A stretch of 64,000 nt of DNA. Origin: Flavobacterium sp. (GTDB lineage: Bacteria > Bacteroidota > Bacteroidia > Flavobacteriales > Flavobacteriaceae). This document shows, in pieces, positions 17,366 to 27,881 of the stretch. Positions within the stretch are counted from its first letter, which is position 1, and every line of letters starts with the position of its first letter. Below the pieces are notes generated by a model. The model was not told the origin of the DNA, did no database searches, and was given only the letters and a program-made list of their open reading frames with translations. The stretch lies in assembly GCA_020403245.1 (NCBI GenBank), contig JADBYA010000005.1, forward strand, positions 1-64,000, in the 5' to 3' direction. Position numbers and translations under genes: made by a program.

Positions 17366-19423
17366 TTACCAAATAACAACCCTTTCACTATCTGGCCTTC
17401 TCATTTTACTTCCTGGTTTAATATTGAATGCTTTAAAAAAATCAGGGTTATTTTCTAAAGGACCATTAATTCTATATTTAGCTGGAGAGTGAACATCTAT
17501 TAATAGTTGTTGCGCTAGGGACTCGGGTTTAATATTCACCATCCAAGCATAGCCATAAGCTAAAAAGAAGCGTTGCTCAGGAGTTAAACCACTAATTTTT
17601 TCTTTGTTTTTATATTGGGCCGATTTTTTAAAAGCTTCAAATCCCATTACCACTCCACCCAAATCGGCGATATTTTCCCCTTGAGTTGCATCGCCATTTA
17701 CAAATTTTCCTGGCAAAGCTTCATATTTAGAAAATTGCTCAACTATTAATTTAGTTTTTGCTTTAAATTTTTTCAAATCTTCTTCAGTCCACCAGTTATT
17801 TAAATTCCCTTTTTCATCATATTGGCTTCCTTGATCATCAAAACCATGAGTGATTTCGTGACCAAAAGTTGAACCACCAATAATTCCATACAATACGGCA
17901 TCATCGGGCATTCTACCTTCAAATCCTGGTACTAAAATATTACAAGCTGGCACACAGATTTCATTATTACTTGGATTGTAATAGGCATTATAGGTTTGCG
18001 GATACATTCCCCATTCTGTTCTATCAACAGGTTTTCCATATTTTGAAATCATATCGTTGATTGCCCATTTATTAGTAGCTTTTATATTCTCTAAAAAAGC
18101 ATTTCTTTTAATAGTAATACTACTCAGATCTTTCCATTTATCAGGATAACCCACTTTCATTACTATTTTACTTAACTTAAACAGTGCTTTCTTCTTGGTT
18201 TCTTCACTCATCCAATCCAACTTTTTTATACGCTCTGCATATACCGCTCTGATATTATTACCTATTTCGAGTAGTTTTTCTTTGGAACCTTTTGGCAGAT
18301 ACTCTTTCACATAGACTTGACCTATTAATTCCCCCAAAGAGCCATCGGTTTGTTCTACAATTCTTTTCCAACGTGGTTTTTGCTCTTTTACACCACTCAT
18401 AACGGTAGAGAAAAAATAGAAATTTTGTTTTTCAAAAGCCGAATTCAGATAGGAAGCATACGAATTAACCAAATCCCATTCCAAATAGGTTTTCCAATCC
18501 TCAATGGAATAGCTTTTAAACATTTGATGCAATGCTTTATAAAATTCGGGTTGACCTACAATTAGGGTATCTACGTTTCTTATTCCAATAGATTCAGTCA
18601 TTGATTTCCAATCCACATTAGGTGTTACTTTATTCAAATCACCAACACTCATTTTGTTGTAATTCTTTATTGGATCACGCAAATCTTCTAATTTTCGTGA
18701 ATTTTTAGCCAACTCCGTTTCCATTTTCATAATCGAAATAGCATTCTTTTTTGCTACTTCCTGGGTATTACCCATCAATTCAGCTATGGCTTGAAGATGC
18801 TTCACATATTCATTTCTAATGTTTACTGTTTCCTTATCGGTATTGAAATAATAATCGCGATTACCCATTCCTAATCCACCTTGACTAAGAAATACAGCAT
18901 ATTTTGCACTGTTTTTATCATCTTGTCCAACATAAAATGAAAAGCCGGGATTTGTCCCAATAGAGTGTAAATAACCTATTGTAGCAAGTAATGAAGGAAT
19001 GTCTTTAATAGACTTTATCTTATTCAAATCTTCTTTCAATGGAGATAATCCTATTTTTTCAATAGTTAATGTATCCATCCCAGAGGCATAAAAATCGCCT
19101 ATTTTCTGTTCGTTACTTCCTTCCACTGCATTAGTCATTGCTGCTGATTTTTCACAAATTTGTTTGATTTGGGAATTGATAGTATCGCCTATTGTTCTGA
19201 AAATACCATTACTCCTTTCACTAGCCGGAATAGGATTTCTTTTGAACCAACCGCCATTGGCATACATAAAAAAATCATCACTAGGATTAACTGTTGTATC
19301 GCGATTTGTAATTAATGGGTCTTGAAAATCAGCATCTTTTTGGTTACAACTTGAAAGTGAAAACGCTATCGTTACTATTAGGAAAGAAAGTTTATATATT
19401 CTCATATTTATAATTGGTTTCAT
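17366..19423 (-). CDS. M13 family metallopeptidase (PepO/neprilysin-like)
   Basis: GGSTFGHEITHGFDDQGSQYD (HExxH), ENIADLGG; lipoprotein N-terminus. Confidence 0.95.
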   Translation of the reverse strand: MKPIINMRIYKLSFLIVTIAFSLSSCNQKDADFQDPLITNRDTTVNPSDDFFMYANGGWFKRNPIPASERSNGIFRTIGDTINSQIKQICEKSAAMTNAVEGSNEQKIGDFYASGMDTLTIEKIGLSPLKEDLNKIKSIKDIPSLLATIGYLHSIGTNPGFSFYVGQDDKNSAKYAVFLSQGGLGMGNRDYYFNTDKETVNIRNEYVKHLQAIAELMGNTQEVAKKNAISIMKMETELAKNSRKLEDLRDPIKNYNKMSVGDLNKVTPNVDWKSMTESIGIRNVDTLIVGQPEFYKALHQMFKSYSIEDWKTYLEWDLVNSYASYLNSAFEKQNFYFFSTVMSGVKEQKPRWKRIVEQTDGSLGELIGQVYVKEYLPKGSKEKLLEIGNNIRAVYAERIKKLDWMSEETKKKALFKLSKIVMKVGYPDKWKDLSSITIKRNAFLENIKATNKWAINDMISKYGKPVDRTEWGMYPQTYNAYYNPSNNEICVPACNILVPGFEGRMPDDAVLYGIIGGSTFGHEITHGFDDQGSQYDEKGNLNNWWTEEDLKKFKAKTKLIVEQFSKYEALPGKFVNGDATQGENIADLGGVVMGFEAFKKSAQYKNKEKISGLTPEQRFFLAYGYAWMVNIKPESLAQQLLIDVHSPAKYRINGPLENNPDFFKAFNIKPGSKMRRPDSERVVIW

Positions 19424-19482
19424 ATTTATAATTCAAATTAGTTGTAAAAATAATGATATTGTTACTTGAAAAAAAATAAACA

Positions 19483-19512
19483 AAAAAAGCATCTCAAATT
19501 TGAGACGCTTTC
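19483..19512 (-). terminator. Terminator of small secreted protein gene
   Basis: aaaaaaagcatctcaaatttgagacgctt. Confidence 0.7.
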
Positions 19513-19531
19513 TATGTCAAAAAAGGTATAA

Positions 19532-19732
19532 TTACGCTTTTTTATCTTCCATTTTTTTGGCAGAGCAACATCCTGCTTTTTTCTCAGTGCTGCATTCTTT
19601 TTTGTCTTCTGTTGTAGTAGATTTTTCTGTTTTTTCTTTTTTCTTACTTTTCTTTGGATCAGTTGTATTGGCATTGGCATTCAAAGCAAACAATAAAACT
19701 GCAGCTGCGAGAGTTGAAACTAATTTTTTCAT
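19532..19732 (-). CDS. Small secreted Lys/Cys-rich protein
   Basis: Signal peptide MKKLVSTLAAAVLLFALNANANT; CSTEKKAGCCSAKK. Confidence 0.6.
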   Translation of the reverse strand: MKKLVSTLAAAVLLFALNANANTTDPKKSKKKEKTEKSTTTEDKKECSTEKKAGCCSAKKMEDKKA

Positions 19733-19911
19733 TTTTTATAGTTTTTAATATTAATAATCTATTCATTTAGCATTTCAAAGTTAAACCTTATATTGAAAAT
19801 GCAATATAATTTAACATTAATTTGATTCTTGAACAATAAAAATATTTATTTATAATAAATTTAATAATACTACGTTTTATAAAATAGTAATTTGCGCTAA
19901 AAATTAAGACT

Positions 19912-21522
19912 ATGAATTCTATAAAAATACTTTGGGTTGATGATGAAATTGATTTGCTAAAACCACACATTATGTTTTTAGAAAAGAAAAACTACCATGT
20001 AACAACCTATAATAATGGACGTGATGCTATAGATGCCTATGAAGACGGTAATTTTGATATAGTTTTCTTAGATGAGAATATGCCAGGAATGAGCGGTTTG
20101 GAAACATTGCAGGAAATGAAAGAAAAAAAATCGTCTACCCCAGTAATTATGATTACTAAAAGTGAAGAGGAATATATCATGGAAGAGGCTATCGGCTCGA
20201 AGATTGCCGATTATCTTATCAAGCCCGTAAATCCAAATCAGATATTATTGAGTTTAAAGAAAAACTTGGATCATTCCCGTTTAATTTCTGAGAAAACCAC
20301 ATTGGATTATCAAAAAGAATTTCGAAAAATTGCTATGGAAATGGCTATGGTGAGAACCTATGAAGATTGGGTAGAGTTGTATAAAAAACTATTGTTTTGG
20401 GAATTAGAATTGGAAAACATCAACGACCAAAGTATGTTTGAAATTCTAGAAAGTCAAAAAGTAGAGGCCAATGTACAATTTGGAAAATTTATAGAACGAA
20501 ACTACGAAGATTGGTTTGCTACGCCTGTTCGCCAAGGAACGAGTGAACCAAAAGTTGACACCCGAGGCAAAGCCCAACTGAGCGAAGCTAAGCCAATACA
20601 ATCGCACACACTTTTTAGAGAACTTGTAGTTCCTGAATTGGTAAAAAAAGAGAAGCCAATTTTGTTTGTAGTAATCGATAATCTGCGGTATGACCAATGG
20701 AAAGCTATGGAAAGTACTGTGGCAAACTATTATAAACTTGAAAAAGAAGTTCCCTATTTTGCTAATTTGCCAACAGCAACTCAGTATGCAAGGAATTCTA
20801 TTTTCTCTGGTTTGACGCCATTGGAAATGGAAAAACAATATCCACAATATTGGAAAAATGATGTGGAAGAAGGTGGGAAAAACCTATATGAAGCTGAGTT
20901 TTTAACGGCACATTTAAAACGATTGGGACTAAACATTAAACAAGAGTATTTTAAAATTACTAATTTAACCAACGGAAAAAAATTAGCCGAAAATTTTAAA
21001 GGACTAAAAGACAATGACTTGGTTACAGTAGTATATAATTTTGTTGATATGCTTTCACATGCCAAAACCGAAATGGATGTGGTAAAAGAATTGGCTTCCG
21101 ATGATAAGGCCTATCGCTCGTTAACATTGAGTTGGTTTAAAAATTCTCCCCTTTTGGAGATTATTCAACAAGGACAAAAACTTGGATTTAAACTAATAAT
21201 CACTACTGACCACGGTACCATAAATGTAAAAAATCCATCAAAAGTAATTGGTGATAAAAATACGAGTTTGAATTTACGTTACAAAACTGGTAGAAGTTTG
21301 ACCTACGAAGACAAAGAAGTTTATGCTGTGAAAGATCCAAAAAAAATTGGGTTACCAGTCATCAATATGAGTAGTTCATATATTTTTGCAAAGAATGATT
21401 ATTTTTTGGCCTATGTCAACAATTACAATCATTACGTGAGTTATTACAGAAATACGTATCAACACGGCGGAATTTCATTAGAAGAAATGATTGTTCCCTT
21501 TTTAGTTTTTAACGCTAAGTAA
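19912..21522 (+). CDS. porX: T9SS response regulator/PglZ-domain protein PorX
   Basis: REC domain (ILWVDDEIDLLKPH..FLDENMPGMSG) fused to PglZ/alkaline-phosphatase-like domain (FVVIDNLRYDQW, TDHGTINV). Confidence 0.95.
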   Translation: MNSIKILWVDDEIDLLKPHIMFLEKKNYHVTTYNNGRDAIDAYEDGNFDIVFLDENMPGMSGLETLQEMKEKKSSTPVIMITKSEEEYIMEEAIGSKIADYLIKPVNPNQILLSLKKNLDHSRLISEKTTLDYQKEFRKIAMEMAMVRTYEDWVELYKKLLFWELELENINDQSMFEILESQKVEANVQFGKFIERNYEDWFATPVRQGTSEPKVDTRGKAQLSEAKPIQSHTLFRELVVPELVKKEKPILFVVIDNLRYDQWKAMESTVANYYKLEKEVPYFANLPTATQYARNSIFSGLTPLEMEKQYPQYWKNDVEEGGKNLYEAEFLTAHLKRLGLNIKQEYFKITNLTNGKKLAENFKGLKDNDLVTVVYNFVDMLSHAKTEMDVVKELASDDKAYRSLTLSWFKNSPLLEIIQQGQKLGFKLIITTDHGTINVKNPSKVIGDKNTSLNLRYKTGRSLTYEDKEVYAVKDPKKIGLPVINMSSSYIFAKNDYFLAYVNNYNHYVSYYRNTYQHGGISLEEMIVPFLVFNAK

Positions 21523-21600
21523 GTTAATAGTTTGTAGTTTATGGTTTGTTGTTGTTTTACTACAAACCATAAATCATAAACCATAAACCATAAACAAACC

Positions 21601-22008
21601 ATGGAAATTATATTTTCAATTGACGAAATACAAGAAGTTGCCAATAAAATTATTGTAGAAAACCCAAATAAAGTGATTCTTTTTCATGGAAAAATGGGCG
21701 TTGGAAAAACTACATTAATTAAAGCTTTGGCAAAAGAACTTGGTGTCAAAGATGCTACAAGTAGTCCCACATTTTCGTTAGTTAACGAATACCAAATTGA
21801 TAGAAATCAATATGTATATCATTTTGATGTCTATCGTTTAAAAAGTGAAACCGAAGCAATGGATATGGGCATTGATGAGTATTTATATTCTGGTAATTGG
21901 TGCTTTATTGAATGGGCTGAAAAAATTCCAAATCTAATTCCAGAGAAACATTCAACTATAAATTTATCACAAGCAGTTGATGGTAAAAGACACTTAAGAC
22001 TGACTTAA
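21601..22008 (+). CDS. tsaE: tRNA threonylcarbamoyladenosine biosynthesis protein TsaE
   Basis: LFHGKMGVGKTTLIKAL...SPTFSLVNEYQ...FHFDVYRL...FIEWAEKIP. Confidence 0.95.
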   Translation: MEIIFSIDEIQEVANKIIVENPNKVILFHGKMGVGKTTLIKALAKELGVKDATSSPTFSLVNEYQIDRNQYVYHFDVYRLKSETEAMDMGIDEYLYSGNWCFIEWAEKIPNLIPEKHSTINLSQAVDGKRHLRLT

Positions 22009-22085
22009 CTACATCAATAGCAACGACTATCAAAGTATCAATTAGACGCCAGTTATATTTTAATTTTGAATTTTCAAATTGATTT

Positions 22086-22390
22086 ATGCAATTGATATTG
22101 ATATTGATTTTTGCAATTGATATTGATTTTTGCAATTGATATTGATTTTTGTAATTGATATTGATTTTTGCAATTGATATTGATTTTTGCAATTGATATT
22201 TATTTTTGTAATTGATATTGATTTTTGTAATTGATATTGATTTTTGCAATTGATATTGATTTTTGCAATTGATATTGATTTTTGTAATTGATATTGATTT
22301 TTGCAATTGATATTGATTTTTTTTGCAATTGATATTGATATTGATTTTTGTAATTGATATTGATATTGATTTTTGCAATTGATTTTTTTT
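22086..22390. repeat. Tandem array of ~19-bp unit (ttgatattgatttttgcaa), ~15 degenerate copies
   Basis: Repeated aattgatattgatttttg(c/t)aattgatattg... between tsaE and ald. Confidence 0.95.
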
Positions 22391-22420
22391 GTAATTTGTG
22401 CCTTAATTCAATTTAGCATT

Positions 22421-23614
22421 ATGGCATTAACTCCCTTCACAAAGCAACAACTTTTACCTCAAGAGGAAAAATTAGAAGTATATCGTCATAAAAGTGAACT
22501 TTTCATTGGTATCCCAAAAGAGACTTCCTACCAAGAAAGACGCATTTGTTTAACACCAGATGCAGTTAATTCGCTCACTTCACATGGACACAAAATAATG
22601 ATTGAAGCTGGAGCAGGATTGAGTTCGAGCTATACTGACAATGAGTTCAGCGATGCTGGGGCAACCATAACAAATGACACCAAAAAAGTTATGAGTTGCC
22701 CCATACTTTTAAAGGTTGAGCCATTAACCATGGAAGAAATTGAACTCATTAATCAAAATACTATTGTCATTTCTGCCATTCAACTCAAGACAAGAAAAAA
22801 GGAATATTTCGAAGCACTTTCCAAGAAAAAAATCACAGCATTGGCCTTTGAATACATCAAAGATGAAGACGGATCGTATCCTGCGGTGAAATCCTTAAGC
22901 GAAATTGCAGGAACTGCATCGGTGCTTATTGCGGCTGAATTAATGATTAATAACCAATTTGGAAATGGATTACTATTAGGCAATATTACTGGAGTTCCAC
23001 CAACAGATGTGGTCATTCTAGGCGCGGGAACCGTGGGCGAATTTGCTGCCAAAACAGCTCTTGGACTTGGAGCAAGCGTCAAAGTTTTTGATAATTCAAT
23101 TACAAAATTACGTCGACTTCAAAATAATTTAAACCAAAGAATATTTACTTCAACCATCCAACCCAAATCTTTATTAAAAGCATTACGCCGTTGCGATGTT
23201 GCCATTGGTGCTATGCGAGGTAAAGATCGTTGTCCAGTTATTGTTACAGAAACTATGGTGGAGCACATGAAAAAAGGTGCCGTTATTGTTGATGTCAGTA
23301 TAGATACTGGCGGTTGTTTTGAAACTTCTGAAATAACCACTCACGAGTTACCAACATTCATTAAAAATAATGTTGTTCATTACTGCGTTCCAAATATTCC
23401 TTCTCGTTATTCTAAAACCGCTTCGTTATCAATAAGTAATATTATCACCCCCTACTTACTTCAAATTGCAGAAGATGGTGGATTAGAAAGTGCTATTCGG
23501 TGCAATAAAGGATTGAAAAATGGTGTTTACTTATATCATGGAATTCTAACCAACAAAGCTATAGGTGATTGGTTCAACTTACCCGATAACGATATAAACT
23601 TAATCGTATTTTAA
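22421..23614 (+). CDS. ald: Alanine dehydrogenase
   Basis: IGIPKETSYQERRICLTPDAVNSLTSHGHKIMIEAGAG...VVILGAGTVGEFAAKTALGLGASVKVFDN; ORF start at 22373 lies inside the repeat. Confidence 0.93.
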   Translation: MALTPFTKQQLLPQEEKLEVYRHKSELFIGIPKETSYQERRICLTPDAVNSLTSHGHKIMIEAGAGLSSSYTDNEFSDAGATITNDTKKVMSCPILLKVEPLTMEEIELINQNTIVISAIQLKTRKKEYFEALSKKKITALAFEYIKDEDGSYPAVKSLSEIAGTASVLIAAELMINNQFGNGLLLGNITGVPPTDVVILGAGTVGEFAAKTALGLGASVKVFDNSITKLRRLQNNLNQRIFTSTIQPKSLLKALRRCDVAIGAMRGKDRCPVIVTETMVEHMKKGAVIVDVSIDTGGCFETSEITTHELPTFIKNNVVHYCVPNIPSRYSKTASLSISNIITPYLLQIAEDGGLESAIRCNKGLKNGVYLYHGILTNKAIGDWFNLPDNDINLIVF

Positions 23615-23689
23615 AATAAATCTCGCTTTATAATTTATTGAACATCTAACATTGATTACTTTTGCAAAATATTAATCAAATACCTCCAA

Positions 23690-24064
23690 ATGAAATTATA
23701 CCAACGTTTTGCCTACTATTTAGTGGGTTTAGTAATCGGACTCTTTTTTGTCGCCATGGTTTTAAGCGGAAAAGATACACGGTGCAATTATTTCCCCAAT
23801 GCAAGAGTTTTAAATGACCTCCGAAACAAGCCATTTAATTACGACTCCATCGCCTCTTTACAAATGAGTAAACAATGGGTTGACACATCCGATATTAAAA
23901 ATATTTTAACTCATGGCGATGTTGATTTTGACAAAAGCAACATACCATTTGAAGGAGGAAAACTGTATACGATTGAGGGTAAGAACAAAAAGAATGAAGA
24001 AATTATATTAGAAGTAATTAATTATTCTGATAGAGCCGTTTTAAAAAATATTAATAAAAAATAA
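23690..24064 (+). CDS. DUF4258-like membrane-anchored protein
   Basis: N-terminal TM; NPF..DIKNILTHGDVDFDKSNIPFEGGKLYTIEGKN. Confidence 0.6.
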   Translation: MKLYQRFAYYLVGLVIGLFFVAMVLSGKDTRCNYFPNARVLNDLRNKPFNYDSIASLQMSKQWVDTSDIKNILTHGDVDFDKSNIPFEGGKLYTIEGKNKKNEEIILEVINYSDRAVLKNINKK

Positions 24065-24080
24065 TAAAATCTTCTCAATA

Positions 24081-24118
24081 AAAAAAGGGTTGTCTGTTTT
24101 TAGACAACCCTTTTTTTA
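24081..24118. terminator. Bidirectional terminator
   Basis: aaaaaagggttgtctgtttttagacaaccctttttt. Confidence 0.9.
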
Positions 24119-24132
24119 ATTTAAACAACTAC

Positions 24133-27105
24133 CTAGTTACCATGTCTTTTTTCAATGTCATCAATAGCAACTTTATTCATAGTGTCTACTAACACTGGTG
24201 TAGCAATAAATAATGAAGAATATGTTCCCACTATGATTCCAATCAACATGGCGAAAATAAATCCTCTAATTGACTCTCCTCCAAAAATAAACATGATTAA
24301 CAACACCAAAATCATCGTCAATGAAGTATTCAAAGTTCTGGATAAAGTAGAATTAATAGAGGCATTCACCACATCTTTAAAGTGCCCTTTTCTGTCCCCA
24401 GCTAAATACTCTCTAATTCTGTCGAAAACAATTACGGTATCATTCATAGAATATCCAATAACCGTTAAGATAGCTGCAATAAAATGTTGGTCCATTTCCA
24501 TGTGGAAAGGCATAAACTTGTAACAAATAGAATAAACACCCAATACAAATATTACGTCATGCACAACAGCTGCAATTGCTCCAAGTGAATATTGCCATTT
24601 GCGGAAAGAAATCACTAAGTATAATCCAACAACAAGCATAGCACCTAAAACTGCCCAAAACGAATTAGTTTTAATATCGGCAGAAATAGCTGCACCTACT
24701 TTAGAAGCTTGCAATACGCCGACTTGTTTTCCGTCATAGGTATTGATAAATTTATCATAGGTTATATTGGCACCATAATACTTTTTCAAAGCATTGAATA
24801 ACTTCTCGTTTACTTCTTTATCAACATCAACCCCATCTTCTTTGATTTTGTATTTTGTAGTGATTTTTAATTGGTCAGCATCTCCAAAAACTTTTGCTTC
24901 TACACCTGTTCCAAATGCAGCAGATAACTCTTCAGAAACTTGACTAGATTCCACTGGTTTTTCAAATTTTACTTGGAAAGTTCTTCCCCCTACGAAATCT
25001 ACTCCTTCGTCCAATCCATTAAAATAGAAAGAAATACAACTTACAACAACTACCAAAGAAGAAAATAAATAAGACCATTTTTTTATTCCGATGAAATCAA
25101 AATGGAAACCAGTAAACCAATTTTTCGTTAATGGAGTTGTAAAAGTTAAACTTCTATTTTTAGCAATATCTCTATCAATAAATATTCTTGCAATGAAAAT
25201 CGAAGTAAATAACGACGTAAAAATACCGATTAATAAAGTAGTTGCAAATCCTTGAATTGGTCCAGTTCCAAATATAAATAATATTGCTCCAGTCAATACG
25301 TGAGTAACGTTGGCATCAATTATAGAACGCATCGCACCTTTCCAGCCATAAGAAGCTTTAACAGCATCGGGTAAGGTTTTCCCATCTCGTAATTCTTCTT
25401 TAGCCCTTTCATAAATAATAATATTCGCATCAACTGCTGTACCTAATGTTAATACAATACCAGCAATACCAGGCAAGGTTAATACTGCACCCAAACTGGC
25501 TAAAATACCAAATAAGAAAAGTAAGTTCACTAATAAGGCGATGTTGGCATACCAACCAGCTCTACCATAATAGAATATCATCCACAAACACACCAAAAGG
25601 AAACCTACGATTGATGAAGTGGTACCGGCATCAATAGCTTTTTGACCAAGTGATGGTCCAACAACTTCTGATTGTACAATTTCGGCAGCGGCAGGTAATT
25701 TACCAGCTCTTAATACATTGGCTAAATCTTTTGTTTCTGTTACATCAAAGTTTCCAGAAATTTCAGATCTACCACCAGCAATTTTTCCAGAAGTTACACC
25801 AGGCGCAGAATACACTACATCATCTAATGCGATTGCAATAAAACTTTTTTGCGAAAATGCTCTTCCTGTCAATTCTTCCCATGTTCTAGCTCCAGCACCA
25901 TTCATTTGCATTGAAACAGCAGGTTTACCCATTTGGTCAAAAGTATCTCTTGCATCAACAATAACACCACCACTCAATGGAGCAATACCATCTCTATTTC
26001 CTTTTAAGGCATATAAATCAACCGTTTCTGTTTCTTTTTTAGTTTTTTCGTCAACGGTAACAGTTGCTTTTCCCCAAACAAATTTAGCATAACGCTTGTC
26101 TGCTGGCAATAAAGCACGAATTTCTTGTCTCTTTAAATACCCATTGATTGTTGCAGTATCTTTGGATAAAGCAATCAACAAAACTGGACCACCGCCTTGA
26201 GAAACAAATTTGTCAAACAAAGGATTGTTTCCTTTCTTAGCAGCAGTAGTATCTTTATCTTTGTCGGTTAATAATTTACTGATAGAATCTGTTGGTTTAG
26301 TTTCAACAACTTTCTCATCACTTTTAACTGTTGCTTTTAAAGCTTCGTTTGCAGAACCTAAAAAGCCCATTAACTCTTCCGCCTTATAGGTTTCCCAAAA
26401 CTCTAATTCCGCTTTGCTTGATACTAATTTTTTAATACGATCCACATCTTTGGCACCAGGCAATTCGATTAAAATTCTACCCGTTTGTCCTAGTTTTGCA
26501 ATATTTGGTTGTGTTACACCAAATTTATCGATACGACTTCTCAACACTCCAAAGGCAGATTCAACCGACTCATCAACTTTCTTTGCCAAGACTTTTTTCA
26601 CTTGAGCGTCAGTCATGTTGAAATCAATTTCACCTTGAAGATTTCTATTGGCAAAAATATCAGGAGAAGCTAATTTTACTGTTCCTTTTGAATTGTTATC
26701 AAACGCTTCATAAAAGGCATCTAGGTAAGATTGATTCCCTCTTTGGTTGGTTTTTGCATCTTCTAACGCTTTATTGAAAATAGGATTTTTAGAGTTGTTT
26801 GACAATCCTTTCAACACATCTTTTACCGATATTTGAAGAATAACGTTAATTCCTCCTTCAAGGTCAAGACCTTTATTGATTTGTTTGTCTTTTACTTCAT
26901 TATAAGTAAAATCAGTAAAACCTAAACTGAATACTTTTTCTTTTCCTATAGAATCAAGATATTTGATTTCTTTATCAGGATTATTCCCTTCAAAAGATTT
27001 GGCATCACTTTTTACTTTATTGGCCACAAATGTGAATGAAAGCTGGTAGATACTTACCAAGGCAAATAAAATTGCGAAAAATTTAACTAGTCCTTTATTC
27101 TGCAT
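24133..27105 (-). CDS. secDF: SecDF fused protein translocase subunit
   Basis: SecD (GLDLEGGINVILQ) and SecF (GVDFVGGRTFQV) domains in one 990-aa ORF. Confidence 0.97.
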   Translation of the reverse strand: MQNKGLVKFFAILFALVSIYQLSFTFVANKVKSDAKSFEGNNPDKEIKYLDSIGKEKVFSLGFTDFTYNEVKDKQINKGLDLEGGINVILQISVKDVLKGLSNNSKNPIFNKALEDAKTNQRGNQSYLDAFYEAFDNNSKGTVKLASPDIFANRNLQGEIDFNMTDAQVKKVLAKKVDESVESAFGVLRSRIDKFGVTQPNIAKLGQTGRILIELPGAKDVDRIKKLVSSKAELEFWETYKAEELMGFLGSANEALKATVKSDEKVVETKPTDSISKLLTDKDKDTTAAKKGNNPLFDKFVSQGGGPVLLIALSKDTATINGYLKRQEIRALLPADKRYAKFVWGKATVTVDEKTKKETETVDLYALKGNRDGIAPLSGGVIVDARDTFDQMGKPAVSMQMNGAGARTWEELTGRAFSQKSFIAIALDDVVYSAPGVTSGKIAGGRSEISGNFDVTETKDLANVLRAGKLPAAAEIVQSEVVGPSLGQKAIDAGTTSSIVGFLLVCLWMIFYYGRAGWYANIALLVNLLFLFGILASLGAVLTLPGIAGIVLTLGTAVDANIIIYERAKEELRDGKTLPDAVKASYGWKGAMRSIIDANVTHVLTGAILFIFGTGPIQGFATTLLIGIFTSLFTSIFIARIFIDRDIAKNRSLTFTTPLTKNWFTGFHFDFIGIKKWSYLFSSLVVVVSCISFYFNGLDEGVDFVGGRTFQVKFEKPVESSQVSEELSAAFGTGVEAKVFGDADQLKITTKYKIKEDGVDVDKEVNEKLFNALKKYYGANITYDKFINTYDGKQVGVLQASKVGAAISADIKTNSFWAVLGAMLVVGLYLVISFRKWQYSLGAIAAVVHDVIFVLGVYSICYKFMPFHMEMDQHFIAAILTVIGYSMNDTVIVFDRIREYLAGDRKGHFKDVVNASINSTLSRTLNTSLTMILVLLIMFIFGGESIRGFIFAMLIGIIVGTYSSLFIATPVLVDTMNKVAIDDIEKRHGN

Positions 27106-27277
27106 TACTCTAAAAATTAATTAATTCTTTGTTTTTGTTACATTTTTATACAAACAAAACCATTGAAATTCAAAACGTTATATACTAAAGAATTGAATTC
27201 TCAACAATCTCCTTTTTTTGAAACGTGCAAATATATAATTATAGATACGATTAACCAATATTTTCATGATTAATATC

Positions 27278-27310
27278 AAAAAAAAAGCATGCGGAATTTG
27301 CATGCTTTTT
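27278..27310. terminator. Terminator hairpin upstream of secDF, next to mdh 3' remnant
   Basis: aaaaaaaaagcatgcggaatttgcatgcttttt. Confidence 0.8.
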
Positions 27311-27327
27311 GAATACACCTGTATATA

Positions 27328-27365
27328 TTATCCCAAATGAGATTTTAAATCATTATTCATGTTAC
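27328..27365 (-). pseudogene. Duplicated 3' end of mdh (encodes NMNNDLKSHLG*)
   Basis: ttatcccaaatgagattttaaatcattattcatgttac vs 31080-31117; 36/38 identical, both differences synonymous. Confidence 0.88.
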
Positions 27366-27534
27366 AAATGTATCAAATACCATAGCGTGAGCATTTCTTC
27401 TTTTATTTGGAAGCAAACCATTTACATATTCTTGCCTTCCATTTTTGCGCTGTCCGTTACAATCTGTCATTGCAAATGGCCTGTACTAAACCTAGCCGAA
27501 ATGAAGCAATCTCGTTTCATGACAATTTCAAACA

Positions 27535-27571
27535 TAAAAAAGACGAACTATTTAGCTCGCCTTTTTACTTT
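27535..27571. terminator. Terminator-like hairpin
   Basis: aaaaaagacgaactatttagctcgccttttt. Confidence 0.6.
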
Positions 27572-27649
27572 AAATTTTAATTATTTATTGATTTACAATT
27601 GGTTAATTGGTTGGTTTATGTGCATTACTAACATTGGGACATTAACAAT

Positions 27650-27680
27650 CACCAGAGATGTGGACAAACAAGAGCCAGTG
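27650..27680. repeat. 31-bp direct repeat (family 3 fragment) left of HEPN/MNT
   Basis: caccagagatgtggacaaacaagagccagtg, identical to 28931-28961. Confidence 0.92.
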
Positions 27681-27858
27681 AGGACTTATACTTATTCGAT
27701 TTTGCAAAAATTTCTTAATTCAATATATACAACTGTTTTCGATTGAAATATTTAAGAATTTTTTCTCTGAGAAAAAATAGTAGTTTTTAGATTGAAATCC
27801 AATTTAATAAAATAAAAATCAAGATAATGATTATACTTTCTTTAAATTTAAAAAATAC

Positions 27859-27866
27859 TAACTTTG
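27859..27866 (+). promoter_or_regulatory. TAACTTTG -7 element upstream of HEPN/MNT pair
   Basis: TAnnTTTG match. Confidence 0.5.
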
Positions 27867-27881
27867 TAAAAAAAAACAAGA

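Noticed and set aside
21535-21600. aaaccataaaccataaac inverted repeat before tsaE (and similar 32030-32095)
   Set aside because: Simple-sequence intergenic hairpins common in such AT-rich genomes; no further structure to support a specific function.
22086-22390. Possible CRISPR array and the antisense ORF 21956..22378
   Set aside because: No unique spacers; the unit is a 19-bp contiguous tandem repeat and the minus-strand ORF is just its low-complexity translation (SISITKININ...).
24155-26605. Plus-strand ORFs inside secDF and similar antisense ORFs in ftsH, gyrB, asnB and the TPR gene
   Set aside because: Antisense shadow ORFs of strongly supported genes.
27309-27746. ORF MNTPVYIIPNEILNHY... 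(145 aa) as a gene
   Set aside because: It runs over the mdh 3' remnant, a terminator hairpin and the 31-bp repeat; composition is not protein-like.
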